From: DATBDE01 sp036270095
GTDB lineage: Bacteria; Actinomycetota; Thermoleophilia; Solirubrobacterales; Solirubrobacteraceae
Direction: 5' to 3'
DNA: 47,915 nucleotides
Assembly (NCBI GenBank): GCA_036270095.1
Contig: DATBDE010000132.1
Location: 1-47,915 of the forward strand
Below are positions 1-10,789 of this stretch, piece after piece. Within the stretch, counting starts at the first letter, position 1. Each line of letters begins with the position of its first letter. The translations under genes were made by a program, and so were the position numbers. The notes beneath the pieces are model-generated. The model was not told the origin of the DNA. It saw nothing but the letters and a program-made list of their open reading frames with translations, and searched no databases.

Positions 1-266
1 TCGGCCACCTCGGCGAGCGATCCCGCGCTGCGCTCCTCGAGCAGCAGCGACAGGAAGTGGACCTGGAAGAGCACGTCCCCGAGCTCGTCGAGGAGCTTCG
101 CGTCGTCGCCGCGGTTGGCCGCGTCGGCGAGCTCGTAGGCCTCCTCGACCGTGTGGGGGACGATCGTGCGCTCGTTCTGCTCGCGGTCCCAGGGGCACTC
201 GCGGCGCAGGCGGCGCGTCAGCGCGTCGAGGCGGGCGACCGCCTCGGCGATGTCGTCCTGGCTCAC
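1..266 (-). CDS. mazG: MazG nucleoside triphosphate pyrophosphohydrolase (N-terminal part; cut by window edge)
   Basis: The first 88 residues are visible and the rest lies beyond base 1. They carry the MazG signature: a short helix, then CPWDREQ (roughly residues 29-35), then the VEEAYELADA stretch followed by LLDELGDVLFQVHF, which holds the acidic Mg2+-binding residues (EE and ExxD). MazG hydrolyses (d)NTPs to monophosphates and pyrophosphate and cleans aberrant nucleotides. The GTG start at 266 overlaps the stop of the upstream foldase gene in a GTGA overlap, so translation is probably coupled. Pairing with mfd two genes upstream fits a DNA-maintenance context. The product name is secure; the protein's end cannot be judged here. 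Confidence 0.9.
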   Translation of the reverse strand, partial: MSQDDIAEAVARLDALTRRLRRECPWDREQNERTIVPHTVEEAYELADAANRGDDAKLLDELGDVLFQVHFLSLLLEERSAGSLAEVA

Positions 267-1558
267 CCGCCCGTGGACGTCGGCGGAGCAGCCGTGCCGC
301 CGCCGGTCGGCGGGGCCGCGGTCTGCGGCGCCGCGCCGCCCTGCGGGGCCGCGCCGCCCTGCGGGGCCGCGCCGGCCTGCGGGGCCGCGCCGGCCTGCGG
401 GGTGCCGCCGGTCTGCGGGGTGGGGGTCGCGCCCGGCGCTGCCGTCGTGGTCTTCTTCGGCTTGGGCGCGTTGGAGCAGTCCTGCGTGATGAAGCCCTTC
501 CGGCAGTTCGTCCGGTCCTTCCACTTCTTCTGGAAGTCCTTGACGAAGTCGTTGAGCGCCTTCTGCTGGTTCTGCGAGGTCAGCAGCTGGCTGATCGTGT
601 TCTTCGCCTGCTGGAGCGACTGCTGCGAAGCCGCGGTGATCTTCGTGACCTCGAAGACGTAGTAGCCGAACTGCGTCTTGACCGGCCCGAGGACCTTGTT
701 CGTCTTCGCCGCGAAGGCCGCGTTCTCGAAGGTGCGGTCCTGCTGGCCCTTGGTGACCGCCAGGAGCTGGCCGCCGGTGTTCTTCGTCGACTGGTCGGTC
801 GAGTACTTCTTGGCCACGACCTTCCAGGACTGGCCCGAAGCGAGCGCCTTCTTGGCCGCCTGGGCCTGGGGCAGCGTCTTGGTCAGGACGATGCGCAGGT
901 CGCGCCGCTCGGGCTGGGCGAAGCGCTTCTTGTTCTTGTTGTAGTAGGTAGTGATCTGGGCCTGGGTGACCTTGCCCTGGCCCTTGGTGACCTTGTCGCG
1001 GATCTTGCTCGACAGCGCGTCGAGCTTCACGCGGAAGAGGATGTCGTCCTGCGTCATGCCCGACTGCTTGAGGAACTTCTGGTAGTCGGTCTCCTTCGGA
1101 AACGACTGCTTCTTCGTCTGCTGGAAGCGCTTGCTGACGTCCGCGTCGGTGACCTTCACGCCCTGGTCGGAAGCCTCGCCCTGGATCCACTGCGCGGAGA
1201 TCAGGAACTGCATGACCTGATCGCGCAGCGAGGTGTACTCCTGCTGGCACTGGGCCTTCAGCTGCGCCGCGGTGGGCGGCTTCTGGCCCTTGGCCGGCTT
1301 GGGCTGCGACGCCTGCTTGGCCGCGACGCACTTGGCGAAGGTCGGCGCGTCGGGCACGCTCACCGGGCCGCCGCCGGTCGGGTTCTGCGAGCGGGCCGCC
1401 ACCGTGAGCCAGTGGGTGAAGTTCTGCGTCGTGATCAGGGTGCCGTCGACATTGGCGACCGCGTTGCCCGGGACGTTGTTCCCTCCACAGGCGGCGAAAG
1501 CGGTTGCGGCAATGAAAAAGGCGCCGAGCGCCAGGGCAAGACGAGTGAGACGTTGCAC
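263..1558 (-). CDS. Foldase lipoprotein, PpiC-type peptidyl-prolyl isomerase (PrsA/SurA-like)
   Basis: The 431-residue protein begins with a lipoprotein signal peptide: basic start, hydrophobic core and an ATAFAAC lipobox with Cys23 as the lipidation site. Residues about 30-200 form a SurA_N-like helical chaperone region, and about 210-310 a PpiC/parvulin rotamase domain ending in the typical FGYYVFEV motif. It probably folds exported proteins at the outer face of the membrane. The C-terminal ~60 residues are low-complexity Pro/Thr/Ala/Gly with AAPQGG-type repeats and look like a flexible tail. The start is GTG; a TACCCT box lies ten bases upstream, so the message may be leaderless. It sits between mfd and mazG on the same strand. 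Confidence 0.9.
   Translation of the reverse strand: MQRLTRLALALGAFFIAATAFAACGGNNVPGNAVANVDGTLITTQNFTHWLTVAARSQNPTGGGPVSVPDAPTFAKCVAAKQASQPKPAKGQKPPTAAQLKAQCQQEYTSLRDQVMQFLISAQWIQGEASDQGVKVTDADVSKRFQQTKKQSFPKETDYQKFLKQSGMTQDDILFRVKLDALSSKIRDKVTKGQGKVTQAQITTYYNKNKKRFAQPERRDLRIVLTKTLPQAQAAKKALASGQSWKVVAKKYSTDQSTKNTGGQLLAVTKGQQDRTFENAAFAAKTNKVLGPVKTQFGYYVFEVTKITAASQQSLQQAKNTISQLLTSQNQQKALNDFVKDFQKKWKDRTNCRKGFITQDCSNAPKPKKTTTAAPGATPTPQTGGTPQAGAAPQAGAAPQGGAAPQGGAAPQTAAPPTGGGTAAPPTSTGG
323..420 (-). repeat. 18-bp tandem repeat coding the foldase tail
   Basis: About five copies of an 18-bp GC-rich unit lie head to tail and encode the six-residue unit AAPQ(A/G)G at the C-terminus of the foldase. The copies are nearly identical at DNA level. 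This suggests recent copy-number change by replication slippage, so length is likely to vary between strains. Confidence 0.8.
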
Positions 1559-1603
1559 GACGCGAAGGAGGGTAGCGAGACACCTAAAGCGAGGCGCGCC
1601 TGT

Positions 1604-1608
<5 letters not shown>
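1559..1608 (-). promoter_or_regulatory. mfd-foldase intergenic: hairpin over the mfd stop and a leaderless-type -10 box
   Basis: A TACCCT hexamer (1574-1569) ends ten bases before the GTG of the foldase gene, the spacing expected for a leaderless message. Immediately upstream, CCTAAA (1583-1588) pairs with TTTAGG (1603-1608) around a self-complementary AGGCGCGCCT core, and this inverted repeat overlaps the TAA stop of mfd. It could be a weak terminator/attenuator separating mfd from the foldase gene. No clear -35 is visible. Confidence 0.5.
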
Positions 1609-4936
<3,328 letters not shown>

Positions 4937-4988
4937 CTGGGCAGGCGGAGCGACCGCGATCGGCGCGCGGCCGGGGTGCCCCTCCAGT

Positions 4989-5363
4989 TTAGGAGCGCTG
5001 CGTCAGCGAGAGGGTGTTGCCGTCGGGGTCGCGGAACCAGGCGATGCGGCCGCCCGAGGGCGCGGTCCACACGCCGGCGGCGTCCTGCTCCAGACCGTCG
5101 TAGCGGAGCGGCTCCAGGCCTGCGTCGGCGAGCTCGCCCAAGGCGGCCTCGAGGTCCTCGACCATCCAGCCGAGCACGGTGTAGGGCCGCGGGACCACGC
5201 GCTCGACCGTGGTGACGCGCAGCATGATGCCGTTGGCGTCGAACACGCTCGCGAAAGCGTTGCGCTCCACCAGCGCGAGGCCGAGGACGTCGCGGTAGAA
5301 GGCGCAGGCGCGGTCGGGGTCGGCGGTGGCGGCGAAGGCGATGAGGTCGCCGGAGGCGATCAC
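4989..5363 (-). CDS. VOC-family (glyoxalase/bleomycin-resistance fold) protein
   Basis: This 124-residue single-unit protein has the paired beta-alpha-beta-beta-beta layout of the vicinal oxygen chelate superfamily. A DRACAFYRDVLGLALVE segment starts the first half, and IAWFRDPDGNTLSL near the end carries the usual C-terminal metal-site position. The substrate cannot be told from sequence; members include lyases, isomerases, dioxygenases and drug-binding proteins. The ATG overlaps the pth stop as ATGA, so it is probably translated with pth, although no functional link is obvious. Confidence 0.85.
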   Translation of the reverse strand: MIASGDLIAFAATADPDRACAFYRDVLGLALVERNAFASVFDANGIMLRVTTVERVVPRPYTVLGWMVEDLEAALGELADAGLEPLRYDGLEQDAAGVWTAPSGGRIAWFRDPDGNTLSLTQRS

Positions 5364-5920
5364 GCCGCGACCGTATCCCGTACCGCCCGGGCCGCCTCGT
5401 CGACCAGCGCCTCGACCTGCGCCCGGGGCTCGCGGAAGCGGCCGAGCACATAGCTCGCGACGATCTCGGGGTCGGTCGAGTCCGGGCGCCCGACGCCGAC
5501 GCGCACGCGCGCGAAGTCGGGGCTGCCGAGCCCGCGCACGAGCGACTTGAGGCCGTTGTGACCGGCGGTGCCGCCGCCCACGCGGGTGCGCACTTCACCG
5601 AAGGGCAGGTCGATCTCGTCGTGGACGACCAGCACGCGGTCCAGCGGCAGCTTCAGCGCTCCGCGGGCCGGGCCGACCGAGTCGCCGGCGTCGTTCATGT
5701 AGGTCTGCGGGAGGAGGAGCGCGACGCGCGGACCGCCCGGGCCCGTGCGGCCCTCCGCGAGCCGGCCGGAGTACTTCGTGCGGAAGCGTGGGAGCTCCCA
5801 GCGGTCGTGCAGCGCCTCGGCGACAGCGAAGCCGACGTTGTGGCGGGTCCCGTCGTACTCCGTGCCGGGGTTGCCGAGGCCGACCACCAGCCAGTCGACC
5901 GGAGCGGAGAAGGGGCGCAC
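5360..5920 (-). CDS. pth: Peptidyl-tRNA hydrolase
   Basis: This 186-residue enzyme cleaves the ester bond of peptidyl-tRNAs released from stalled ribosomes, recycling tRNA. The diagnostic LVVGLGNPGTEYDGTRHNVG block contains the conserved Asn and catalytic His (around residues 17-29). PQTYMNDAG and VVHDEIDLPFG follow, then GGGTAGHNGLKS. Length and motif order are standard for bacterial Pth. It starts at GTG, 15 bases after rplY, and overlaps the VOC gene by four bases. The rplY-pth pairing is common in bacteria. Confidence 0.96.
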   Translation of the reverse strand: MRPFSAPVDWLVVGLGNPGTEYDGTRHNVGFAVAEALHDRWELPRFRTKYSGRLAEGRTGPGGPRVALLLPQTYMNDAGDSVGPARGALKLPLDRVLVVHDEIDLPFGEVRTRVGGGTAGHNGLKSLVRGLGSPDFARVRVGVGRPDSTDPEIVASYVLGRFREPRAQVEALVDEAARAVRDTVAA

Positions 5921-5935
5921 GGCGCGCCGGCCGGG

Positions 5936-6649
5936 CTATTCGCCCTCGGACTCGCCCTCGGCGGGCGCCCCAGCGCCTTCGCCTTCGGCCGGGGCCTCGC
6001 CCTCGGCGGGAGCCTCGGCCTCGACCTCCTCGCCCTCCTCGCCGACGAGCTCGGTCTCGGCCTCGATCTCCTCCTCCTCGACGATGCGCGGGATGGCGAC
6101 GGTGGCGATCACGGTCTCCTCCGGGTCGTCGAGCAGGGTCACGCCGGCCGGCGGGGTGAGCGCCTCCAGCGTGACGGTGTCGTTGAGGTCCATGCCCGAG
6201 ACGTCGAAGCGGATGACGTCGGGGAGCTCGTTCGGCAGCGCCTCGATGTTCAGCTCGCGCGTGATGTGCTCCATCACGCCGCCCTCCTTGACGCCGGGTG
6301 ACTCCTCGACGTTGTCGAGCTCGATCGCCACCGTGGACTGGATGGGCTTGTCGAGGCGGACGCGGAGCAGGTCGATGTGGACGAGCTCGCCCCGCACCGG
6401 GTGGTGCTGCTGGTCCTTGATGATCACCGGCTGGGCGGAGCCGCCGTCGACCACGAGGTCGAGCACGGCGCCTGTCTGGGCCAGCGCCAGGCGCAGCTGG
6501 CGGCCGTCGACCGCGAAGGCGGCGGACTCGCCGCCGCCGCCGTAGACGACACCCGGGACCTGGCCCGAGCGACGCAGGCGGCGCACCGAGCGCGAGCCCT
6601 CGGCGCTGCGCGAGGTCACCTCCAGGGACGGATTCTGGCCGGGGGCCAT
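5936..6649 (-). CDS. rplY: Large-subunit ribosomal protein bL25 (Ctc/TL5 type)
   Basis: The 237-residue protein is the long, two-domain form of bL25, which binds 5S rRNA. Residues about 5-95 are the L25 domain (SRSVRRLRRSGQVPGVVYGG start), and about 100-190 the TL5/Ctc beta-rich C-terminal domain. A Glu/Ala-rich acidic tail of about 50 residues follows. I place the start at the ATG at 6649, where the L25 homology begins, rather than at a longer in-frame start at 6733 that would overlap the divergent gene. A TACCCT box nine bases upstream supports this start and suggests a leaderless message. Confidence 0.93.
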   Translation of the reverse strand: MAPGQNPSLEVTSRSAEGSRSVRRLRRSGQVPGVVYGGGGESAAFAVDGRQLRLALAQTGAVLDLVVDGGSAQPVIIKDQQHHPVRGELVHIDLLRVRLDKPIQSTVAIELDNVEESPGVKEGGVMEHITRELNIEALPNELPDVIRFDVSGMDLNDTVTLEALTPPAGVTLLDDPEETVIATVAIPRIVEEEEIEAETELVGEEGEEVEAEAPAEGEAPAEGEGAGAPAEGESEGE

Positions 6650-6688
6650 CGGCGGCGAAGGGTAGCGCGGAGGCGTACACTCACGGGG
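6650..6688. promoter_or_regulatory. Divergent leaderless-type promoter, rplY / small membrane protein
   Basis: The 39-base gap holds two oppositely directed -10-like boxes. TACCCT (minus, 6664-6659) stands nine bases before the rplY ATG. TACACT (plus, 6676-6681) stands seven bases before the ATG at 6689. This spacing puts both transcription starts at or next to the start codon. No convincing Shine-Dalgarno sequence is present for either gene. Confidence 0.6.
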
Positions 6689-7003
6689 ATGGTCCGGGAG
6701 GGTGGACTGATCCTTCTCCTCACCGCGGTCCACGCACTGGGCCTGGGGCTCCTGTGCGGAATGTTGTGGCTGTCGTTCAAGGCCGACGACCGCACATCGG
6801 GCGAGGACGACGGGGACGGCGGCTGGGGCAACGACCGCCGGCCGCCTGAGGACTCGCGCGGCCCGCGCGACGGCGGACTCCCGCTGCCCGACGCCAAGCA
6901 GTCGCCGGTGCGCCTGCGCGGCCCCGGCCGCATCGGCGACGTCGTCCGGCGGCCGGAGCGGCGGCCGACGAAGGAACCCGAGCGGACGCCGGTCAGGCGC
7001 TAG
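6689..7003 (+). CDS. Small single-span membrane protein with charged tail
   Basis: This 104-residue protein of unknown function has one hydrophobic segment (about residues 6-30: LILLLTAVHALGLGLLCG and on). A long hydrophilic, Asp/Gly- then Arg/Pro-rich cytoplasmic or extracellular tail follows, with no recognised domain. The start is chosen because the TM segment lies right after it and a TACACT box precedes it by seven bases. Its TAG stop directly abuts the TAG of the convergent glycosidase gene. Confidence 0.65.
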   Translation: MVREGGLILLLTAVHALGLGLLCGMLWLSFKADDRTSGEDDGDGGWGNDRRPPEDSRGPRDGGLPLPDAKQSPVRLRGPGRIGDVVRRPERRPTKEPERTPVRR

Positions 7004-8884
7004 CTACCGCTTGACCGCGACCGGCGCGTTGTACTGCGTCGTGTTGTGGTAGATCTGCTGGACGTCGGTGTAAGCCGGCTTCGGCGTCCCGTCGATGCTG
7101 ATCAGCCCCTTCTGGTGGAAGGGCGGAGCGGGCTTCGGGTTGCCGCCGTCCCAGCCCGGGCGCACCCGGAACTCGTCCAGCGTCCAGTAGATCGCGCCGC
7201 TCAGCCACGGCTTCTGCGCGAACACGTTCAGGTGGTACTTGACGAAGTCCTGCTGGAACGCATACGTGCCCTTCTCGTCCGAGGGGCCGTCGCGGTTGGC
7301 CTCCGCGCCGAACTCGGTCACCACGATGGCCTTGTTCGGGTAGCAGGCGTGGACCGAGTCGAGGTAGCCGGAGAGCAGGTCCTCGTCGGCCACCTGGCCC
7401 TGCGGGCCCGGGTACCAGCCGAAGTACTCGTTGACGCCGATGACCTGCATGCGGTTGTAGGCGCGCTGGCAGCCGGCGGCCGGGTAGCCGACGATGGCCA
7501 GGCCGACGGGGCGGGTCGGGTCCAGGCGGCGCGCGGTCACCGCGGCGCCGCGCAGGTAGGAGCGCACCTGGGCCGGCGGCTTGGACGCCAGCTCGTTGGC
7601 CACCGACCAGATCGCGATCGACGCGTGGTTCTGGTTGTCGTTGATGTTGTCGGTGAGCGCCTGGAAGGCCAGGTGGCGCACCAAGCGCTTGGCGAAGTAG
7701 GTGCTGCGCAGCGAGTAGACCGGGATCTCCGACCACACCAGGATCCCGTTCTTGTCCGCCTGCTCGAGCAGGTAGGGCGAGAGCGGGTAGTGGGTGCGGA
7801 TCATCGTCGCGCCCAGGTCCTTGATCTCGGCGATGTAGCGGTCGCGGGTGGCGTTGTCGATCGCCGAGCCCTTGTCGAGCGAGTCCTCGTGCAGCCCGAC
7901 GCCGCGGAAGTTCGTGGGCTGGCCGTTGAGCAGCAGGTGTCCGTCCGGGCTGACGCTGAGCGAGCGCACGCCGATGTGCAGCGTGTAGCCGCCTGGCGTC
8001 CCGCCGATGTGGACGGGATACAGGAAGGGGTCGTTGGGCGACCACAGGTGCGGGTTGGGCAACCGCATGGTCCGGGAGAGCGTTCTCGTCCCCCCTCCGC
8101 CCACGTTGACCGAGCCGAGGTTGACCTTCTGGAAGCCGAAGTTGGCCTTGACGCTGGCCTTCTTGGCCTTGTCGCCCCAGTTGTGGACGTCGACCTTCCA
8201 CTCCACCCGCGCCTGCGCCGGCGGGCCGGGGTTGACGATGGGGCGCACTTGGACGTTGCCGTAGTCGATGCCGCCAGGCACCTTGCGCAGGTAGACCTCG
8301 CGGGTGATCCCGCCGTAGTTCCACCAGCCGCCCACCGGCTCGCCGGTGTCGTTGAAGCCCGACGGCGGGAAGTCGAAGGGCTGGCGCACGTTGTCGACGC
8401 GGATCACCAGCCGGTTGACGCCCTTCTTGACGCCGTCGAGCGCGAACTCGAAGGGCAGGTAGGCGCCGGTGTGCTCCCCGATCTCCTTGCCGTTCAGGTA
8501 GACGGTCGCCCGGTAGTTGACCGACTCGAAGCGGACGATCCAGGTCGCCGCGTTGGGGCTGCCGGGGAGGATGAAGTCCTTGCGGTAGTAGGCGACGCCG
8601 CCGACCATCGACTCGTTGGAGTCGTCGCCGGCGTTCCAGGCGTTCGGCACGGTGATCGGGCTCCAGCCGGCGGTGCCGCGCTGGCGCTCGAAGTGGCGCT
8701 GCTGGCCGACGTTGAGGCGGTCGCGCTTGAGCAGCCACTGGCCGCCGAGCAGCATCCGGTCGTCGTAGCCGTCGGTGTAGAGCTTCTGGTTGGTAGGGCG
8801 TTCGGCGGCGCCCAGCGCGTGGGCAGGCAGCCCGCCGAGGACCACAACCCCGACGAGGGCGAGGAGGATCAGACGCGCACGCAT
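7004..8884 (-). CDS. Secreted glycoside hydrolase family 2 (beta-galactosidase/beta-glucuronidase type)
   Basis: The 626-residue protein starts with a Sec signal peptide (about 1-27, cleavage near AHALGAA). A GH2 sugar-binding jelly roll follows (about 40-200; AYLPFEFAL, GGWWNYGGI), then an Ig-like domain (about 205-310) and the TIM barrel (about 315-610). The acid/base Glu431 is in SVANEL and the nucleophile Glu524 in VTEFGAE, both intact, so it should be active. Substrate (beta-galactoside, glucuronide or mannoside) cannot be fixed from sequence. It stands alone, with no sugar transporter or regulator next to it. The start is the ATG at 8884 just before the signal peptide; longer in-frame extensions run into the next gene. 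Confidence 0.9.
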   Translation of the reverse strand: MRARLILLALVGVVVLGGLPAHALGAAERPTNQKLYTDGYDDRMLLGGQWLLKRDRLNVGQQRHFERQRGTAGWSPITVPNAWNAGDDSNESMVGGVAYYRKDFILPGSPNAATWIVRFESVNYRATVYLNGKEIGEHTGAYLPFEFALDGVKKGVNRLVIRVDNVRQPFDFPPSGFNDTGEPVGGWWNYGGITREVYLRKVPGGIDYGNVQVRPIVNPGPPAQARVEWKVDVHNWGDKAKKASVKANFGFQKVNLGSVNVGGGGTRTLSRTMRLPNPHLWSPNDPFLYPVHIGGTPGGYTLHIGVRSLSVSPDGHLLLNGQPTNFRGVGLHEDSLDKGSAIDNATRDRYIAEIKDLGATMIRTHYPLSPYLLEQADKNGILVWSEIPVYSLRSTYFAKRLVRHLAFQALTDNINDNQNHASIAIWSVANELASKPPAQVRSYLRGAAVTARRLDPTRPVGLAIVGYPAAGCQRAYNRMQVIGVNEYFGWYPGPQGQVADEDLLSGYLDSVHACYPNKAIVVTEFGAEANRDGPSDEKGTYAFQQDFVKYHLNVFAQKPWLSGAIYWTLDEFRVRPGWDGGNPKPAPPFHQKGLISIDGTPKPAYTDVQQIYHNTTQYNAPVAVKR

Positions 8885-8949
8885 TCGAGGCCTGTTGACA
8901 CGGGACGGGGAGTGGAGTTGCGGTCCTGCGGTGGGGCGCGAGCCTAGCG

Positions 8950-9387
8950 TCAGCAGCTGCTGGTACCGGGCCGCGGCCCGCTTACATACCGCAACCTCAC
9001 CCCGGGGCCTGAAACGATGTTCCCCGTCCGCTGCACGATCACGCACTGCACCACGGGCTCGTGGACGTCCACGGTGTTCCAGACCACGCGGGCCGGACCG
9101 GTGTGGGGGCTGAGCGCGAAGCTCGTCGAGGGGTCGAAGCGGACGAGCTTCACCGCGCCAGGTCGGTGCAGGGCCCTCACGTTGGCGCGTACGCGCGTGG
9201 CGCAGCGGGGGTCGGCGGAGCAGCCGGCGAGCAGGCGCAGCATCCCGTCGCCGTCGCCGCGTGCCTGCGCGCGTATGAGGTCGGCCACGTCGGACTGCTC
9301 GCGCGAGTCGGCCGAGAGCACGCGGGCGAGCAGGAACGAGATCCCCAGGAAGACGACGATGGCGAGGCCGACGACCGCGTAGCGCAA
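8950..9387 (-). CDS. Membrane-anchored hypothetical protein
   Basis: This 145-residue protein has an N-terminal signal anchor (about 3-22, AVVGLAIVVFLGISFLLA) and an extracytoplasmic domain with four cysteines, two of them in AGCSADPRCATRV and one at the very C-terminus. The layout suggests disulphide bonds outside the cell. I do not recognise the family. The start appears to be TTG: a TAGCCT box ends nine bases upstream, and a second TAGCCT copy lies just before it. It is 65 bases upstream of the glycosidase gene on the same strand and could be co-transcribed. Confidence 0.65.
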   Translation of the reverse strand: MRYAVVGLAIVVFLGISFLLARVLSADSREQSDVADLIRAQARGDGDGMLRLLAGCSADPRCATRVRANVRALHRPGAVKLVRFDPSTSFALSPHTGPARVVWNTVDVHEPVVQCVIVQRTGNIVSGPGVRLRYVSGPRPGTSSC

Positions 9388-9414
9388 AGCGCCCGCAGGC
9401 TAGCCCTAGGCTAT
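9388..9414 (-). promoter_or_regulatory. Promoter with doubled TAGCCT box for the TTG-started membrane protein
   Basis: Reading the minus strand, TAGCCT occurs twice with five bases between. The proximal copy (9402-9397) is nine bases before the TTG start, the leaderless spacing. The two copies also create an overlapping GGCTAGCC palindrome. It could serve as promoter plus operator. Confidence 0.45.
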
Positions 9415-9431
9415 TCGCGCCGCGCTCTGGC

Positions 9432-10145
9432 CTAGTCGTCGTCCTCACTTGTCAGTTCCAGGAAGCGCTGGGTGGAGGCTTCCTGGTGCGCGAGCTGCTC
9501 GGCCAGCGCGCGGGCGTGGTCGGCAGCGGTGTCGAAGAAGTCCTGCAGGCAGCGCTCGGGGTCGTCGGGCAGCGGGTACACGCGGGCGACGTCCTGCTGG
9601 GCGCAGGCGATGCCGACCGGCGGCCGGCCCTCGGCCAGCGTGCGCGCGGTGCACACCGGGGTGACGACGAGGTGGCGGTCGGGCGCCACGAGCGCGGTGG
9701 GCAGGAGTCGGTGGGCGGGCAGCGAGACGTCGAGCTCGATCGAGCGGTCGATCGTGATCGGCGCGGCGGTGAGCTGGCTCAGCGGCTCGCGCCAGATGTC
9801 GAGCACGGTGTCGGCGCCCACCAGCGCGTCGCGCAGCGCGGCGGCCTGCTCGGCGTAGAGGCGCTCGGCGTCGGCGCGGTCGTCGGCCTCGGCGAGGTCG
9901 ATGTCGCACGGCACCCGCAGCAGCGAATCGGCGCCCAGCGCGGAGCCGGTGCCATGGTGGCCGGGGGTGACGTAGGTCTGGACGGTGCCGAGGTCGCGGC
10001 GGCCGTGGAAGATGACGGTGACGGCCTCCGAGAGCGGCAGGTTGCGCACCTTCAGAGCAACCGAAACGGTGGCCTCCTGGTCCACGAGTGCGCGGCGCAG
10101 CAGGTCGTCGGCGCTGTCCCTCTTCGGTCTGCCAGGTTCCTCCAT
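9432..10145 (-). CDS. Hypothetical cytoplasmic protein
   Basis: The 237 residues show no signal peptide, membrane segment or recognised motif. The first ~110 residues look beta-rich, followed by an Asp/Glu/Ala-rich helix (DLAEADDRADAERLYAEQAAALRDAL), a second beta section, and a C-terminal helical stretch with an acidic end (SEDDD). GC bias and composition match neighbouring genes, so I take it as real. It is divergent from the DUF4235 gene. Function unknown. Confidence 0.6.
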   Translation of the reverse strand: MEEPGRPKRDSADDLLRRALVDQEATVSVALKVRNLPLSEAVTVIFHGRRDLGTVQTYVTPGHHGTGSALGADSLLRVPCDIDLAEADDRADAERLYAEQAAALRDALVGADTVLDIWREPLSQLTAAPITIDRSIELDVSLPAHRLLPTALVAPDRHLVVTPVCTARTLAEGRPPVGIACAQQDVARVYPLPDDPERCLQDFFDTAADHARALAEQLAHQEASTQRFLELTSEDDD

Positions 10146-10196
10146 GTGCCTCTTGACCCGTCGTCATCGTCGCAGACCGGGTAGATGTTGTTCCTT

Positions 10197-10472
10197 ATGA
10201 AGCTGATCTACAAACCCATCGCGTTGGTGCTCGGGCTCGCCGCCGGCGCAATCGGGCGCCTCGTGTTCTCCAAGATCTGGGGGATCATCGAGGACGCCGA
10301 GCCGCCGGAACCGACCACCGAGCGCACGACCTGGCCGAAGGTGCTGCTGGCCGCCGCGATCCAGGGCCTGATCTTCCGCACCGTCAAGGTGGCGGTGGAG
10401 CGGGCGGGCGCGACGGGCTGGCGCAACCTCACCGGGGTGTGGCCGGGCGAAAAGGAACCCGACCCCGAGTAG
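10197..10472 (+). CDS. DUF4235 family small membrane protein
   Basis: This 91-residue protein matches the actinobacterial DUF4235 pattern. An N-terminal hydrophobic helix (PIALVLGLAAGAIGRLVFSKIW) is followed by a charged linker with PPEPTTERTTWPKVLLAAAIQG, a second hydrophobic helix, and a C-terminal WRNLTGVWPGE motif. Its role is unknown. I choose the second ATG at 10197, in front of the KLIYKP start typical of the family; an ATG at 10185 would add four residues. Confidence 0.8.
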   Translation: MKLIYKPIALVLGLAAGAIGRLVFSKIWGIIEDAEPPEPTTERTTWPKVLLAAAIQGLIFRTVKVAVERAGATGWRNLTGVWPGEKEPDPE

Positions 10473-10475
10473 GGG

Positions 10476-10766
10476 TCACGTACCGCCGCCGCGCAGCACG
10501 AACCCGCGCTGCGCGAGGGCCGCGAGATCGTCCTCGAAGGCGCCGAAGTCGCGCGCCCGGAGATGGTCGAGCGGCCGCCCGGTCGGCCCGGCGGCCCGCA
10601 CCCAGCGGCGCAGGACCGCCGCGCCAGCGCGCTCGTCGGCCTCGGCCAGCAAGTCGAGCAGGATCCCCAGCTCGGGCCGGTGATCGAGCTGGCCGGAGAG
10701 CAGGGTCAGCGGGTCGGCGTCGAGCACCTCGCACAGCTCCTCCTCGGAGAGGCCGAGGAGATTCAT
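10476..10766 (-). CDS. Small helical protein, resembles the Xre/MbcA/ParS antitoxin C-terminal domain
   Basis: The 96-residue protein is almost entirely helical. A short HTH-like start (LSEEELCEVLDADPLTLLSG) leads to a C-terminal section, WVRAAGPTGRPLDHLRARDFGAFEDDLAAL. The order W...P...G.PLD.L......L resembles the toxin-binding domain of Xre/MbcA/ParS antitoxins. No RES-type toxin is adjacent, so a complete toxin-antitoxin pair is not supported. It lies 23 bases downstream of prs on the same strand. The family assignment is tentative. Confidence 0.5.
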   Translation of the reverse strand: MNLLGLSEEELCEVLDADPLTLLSGQLDHRPELGILLDLLAEADERAGAAVLRRWVRAAGPTGRPLDHLRARDFGAFEDDLAALAQRGFVLRGGGT

Positions 10767-10789
10767 GAGGCGGGCGGGGTCGGGCGGGC

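Noticed and set aside
10476..10766. Complete RES-Xre toxin-antitoxin pair
   Set aside because: Only the possible antitoxin-like domain is present; the neighbours are prs and a DUF4235 protein.
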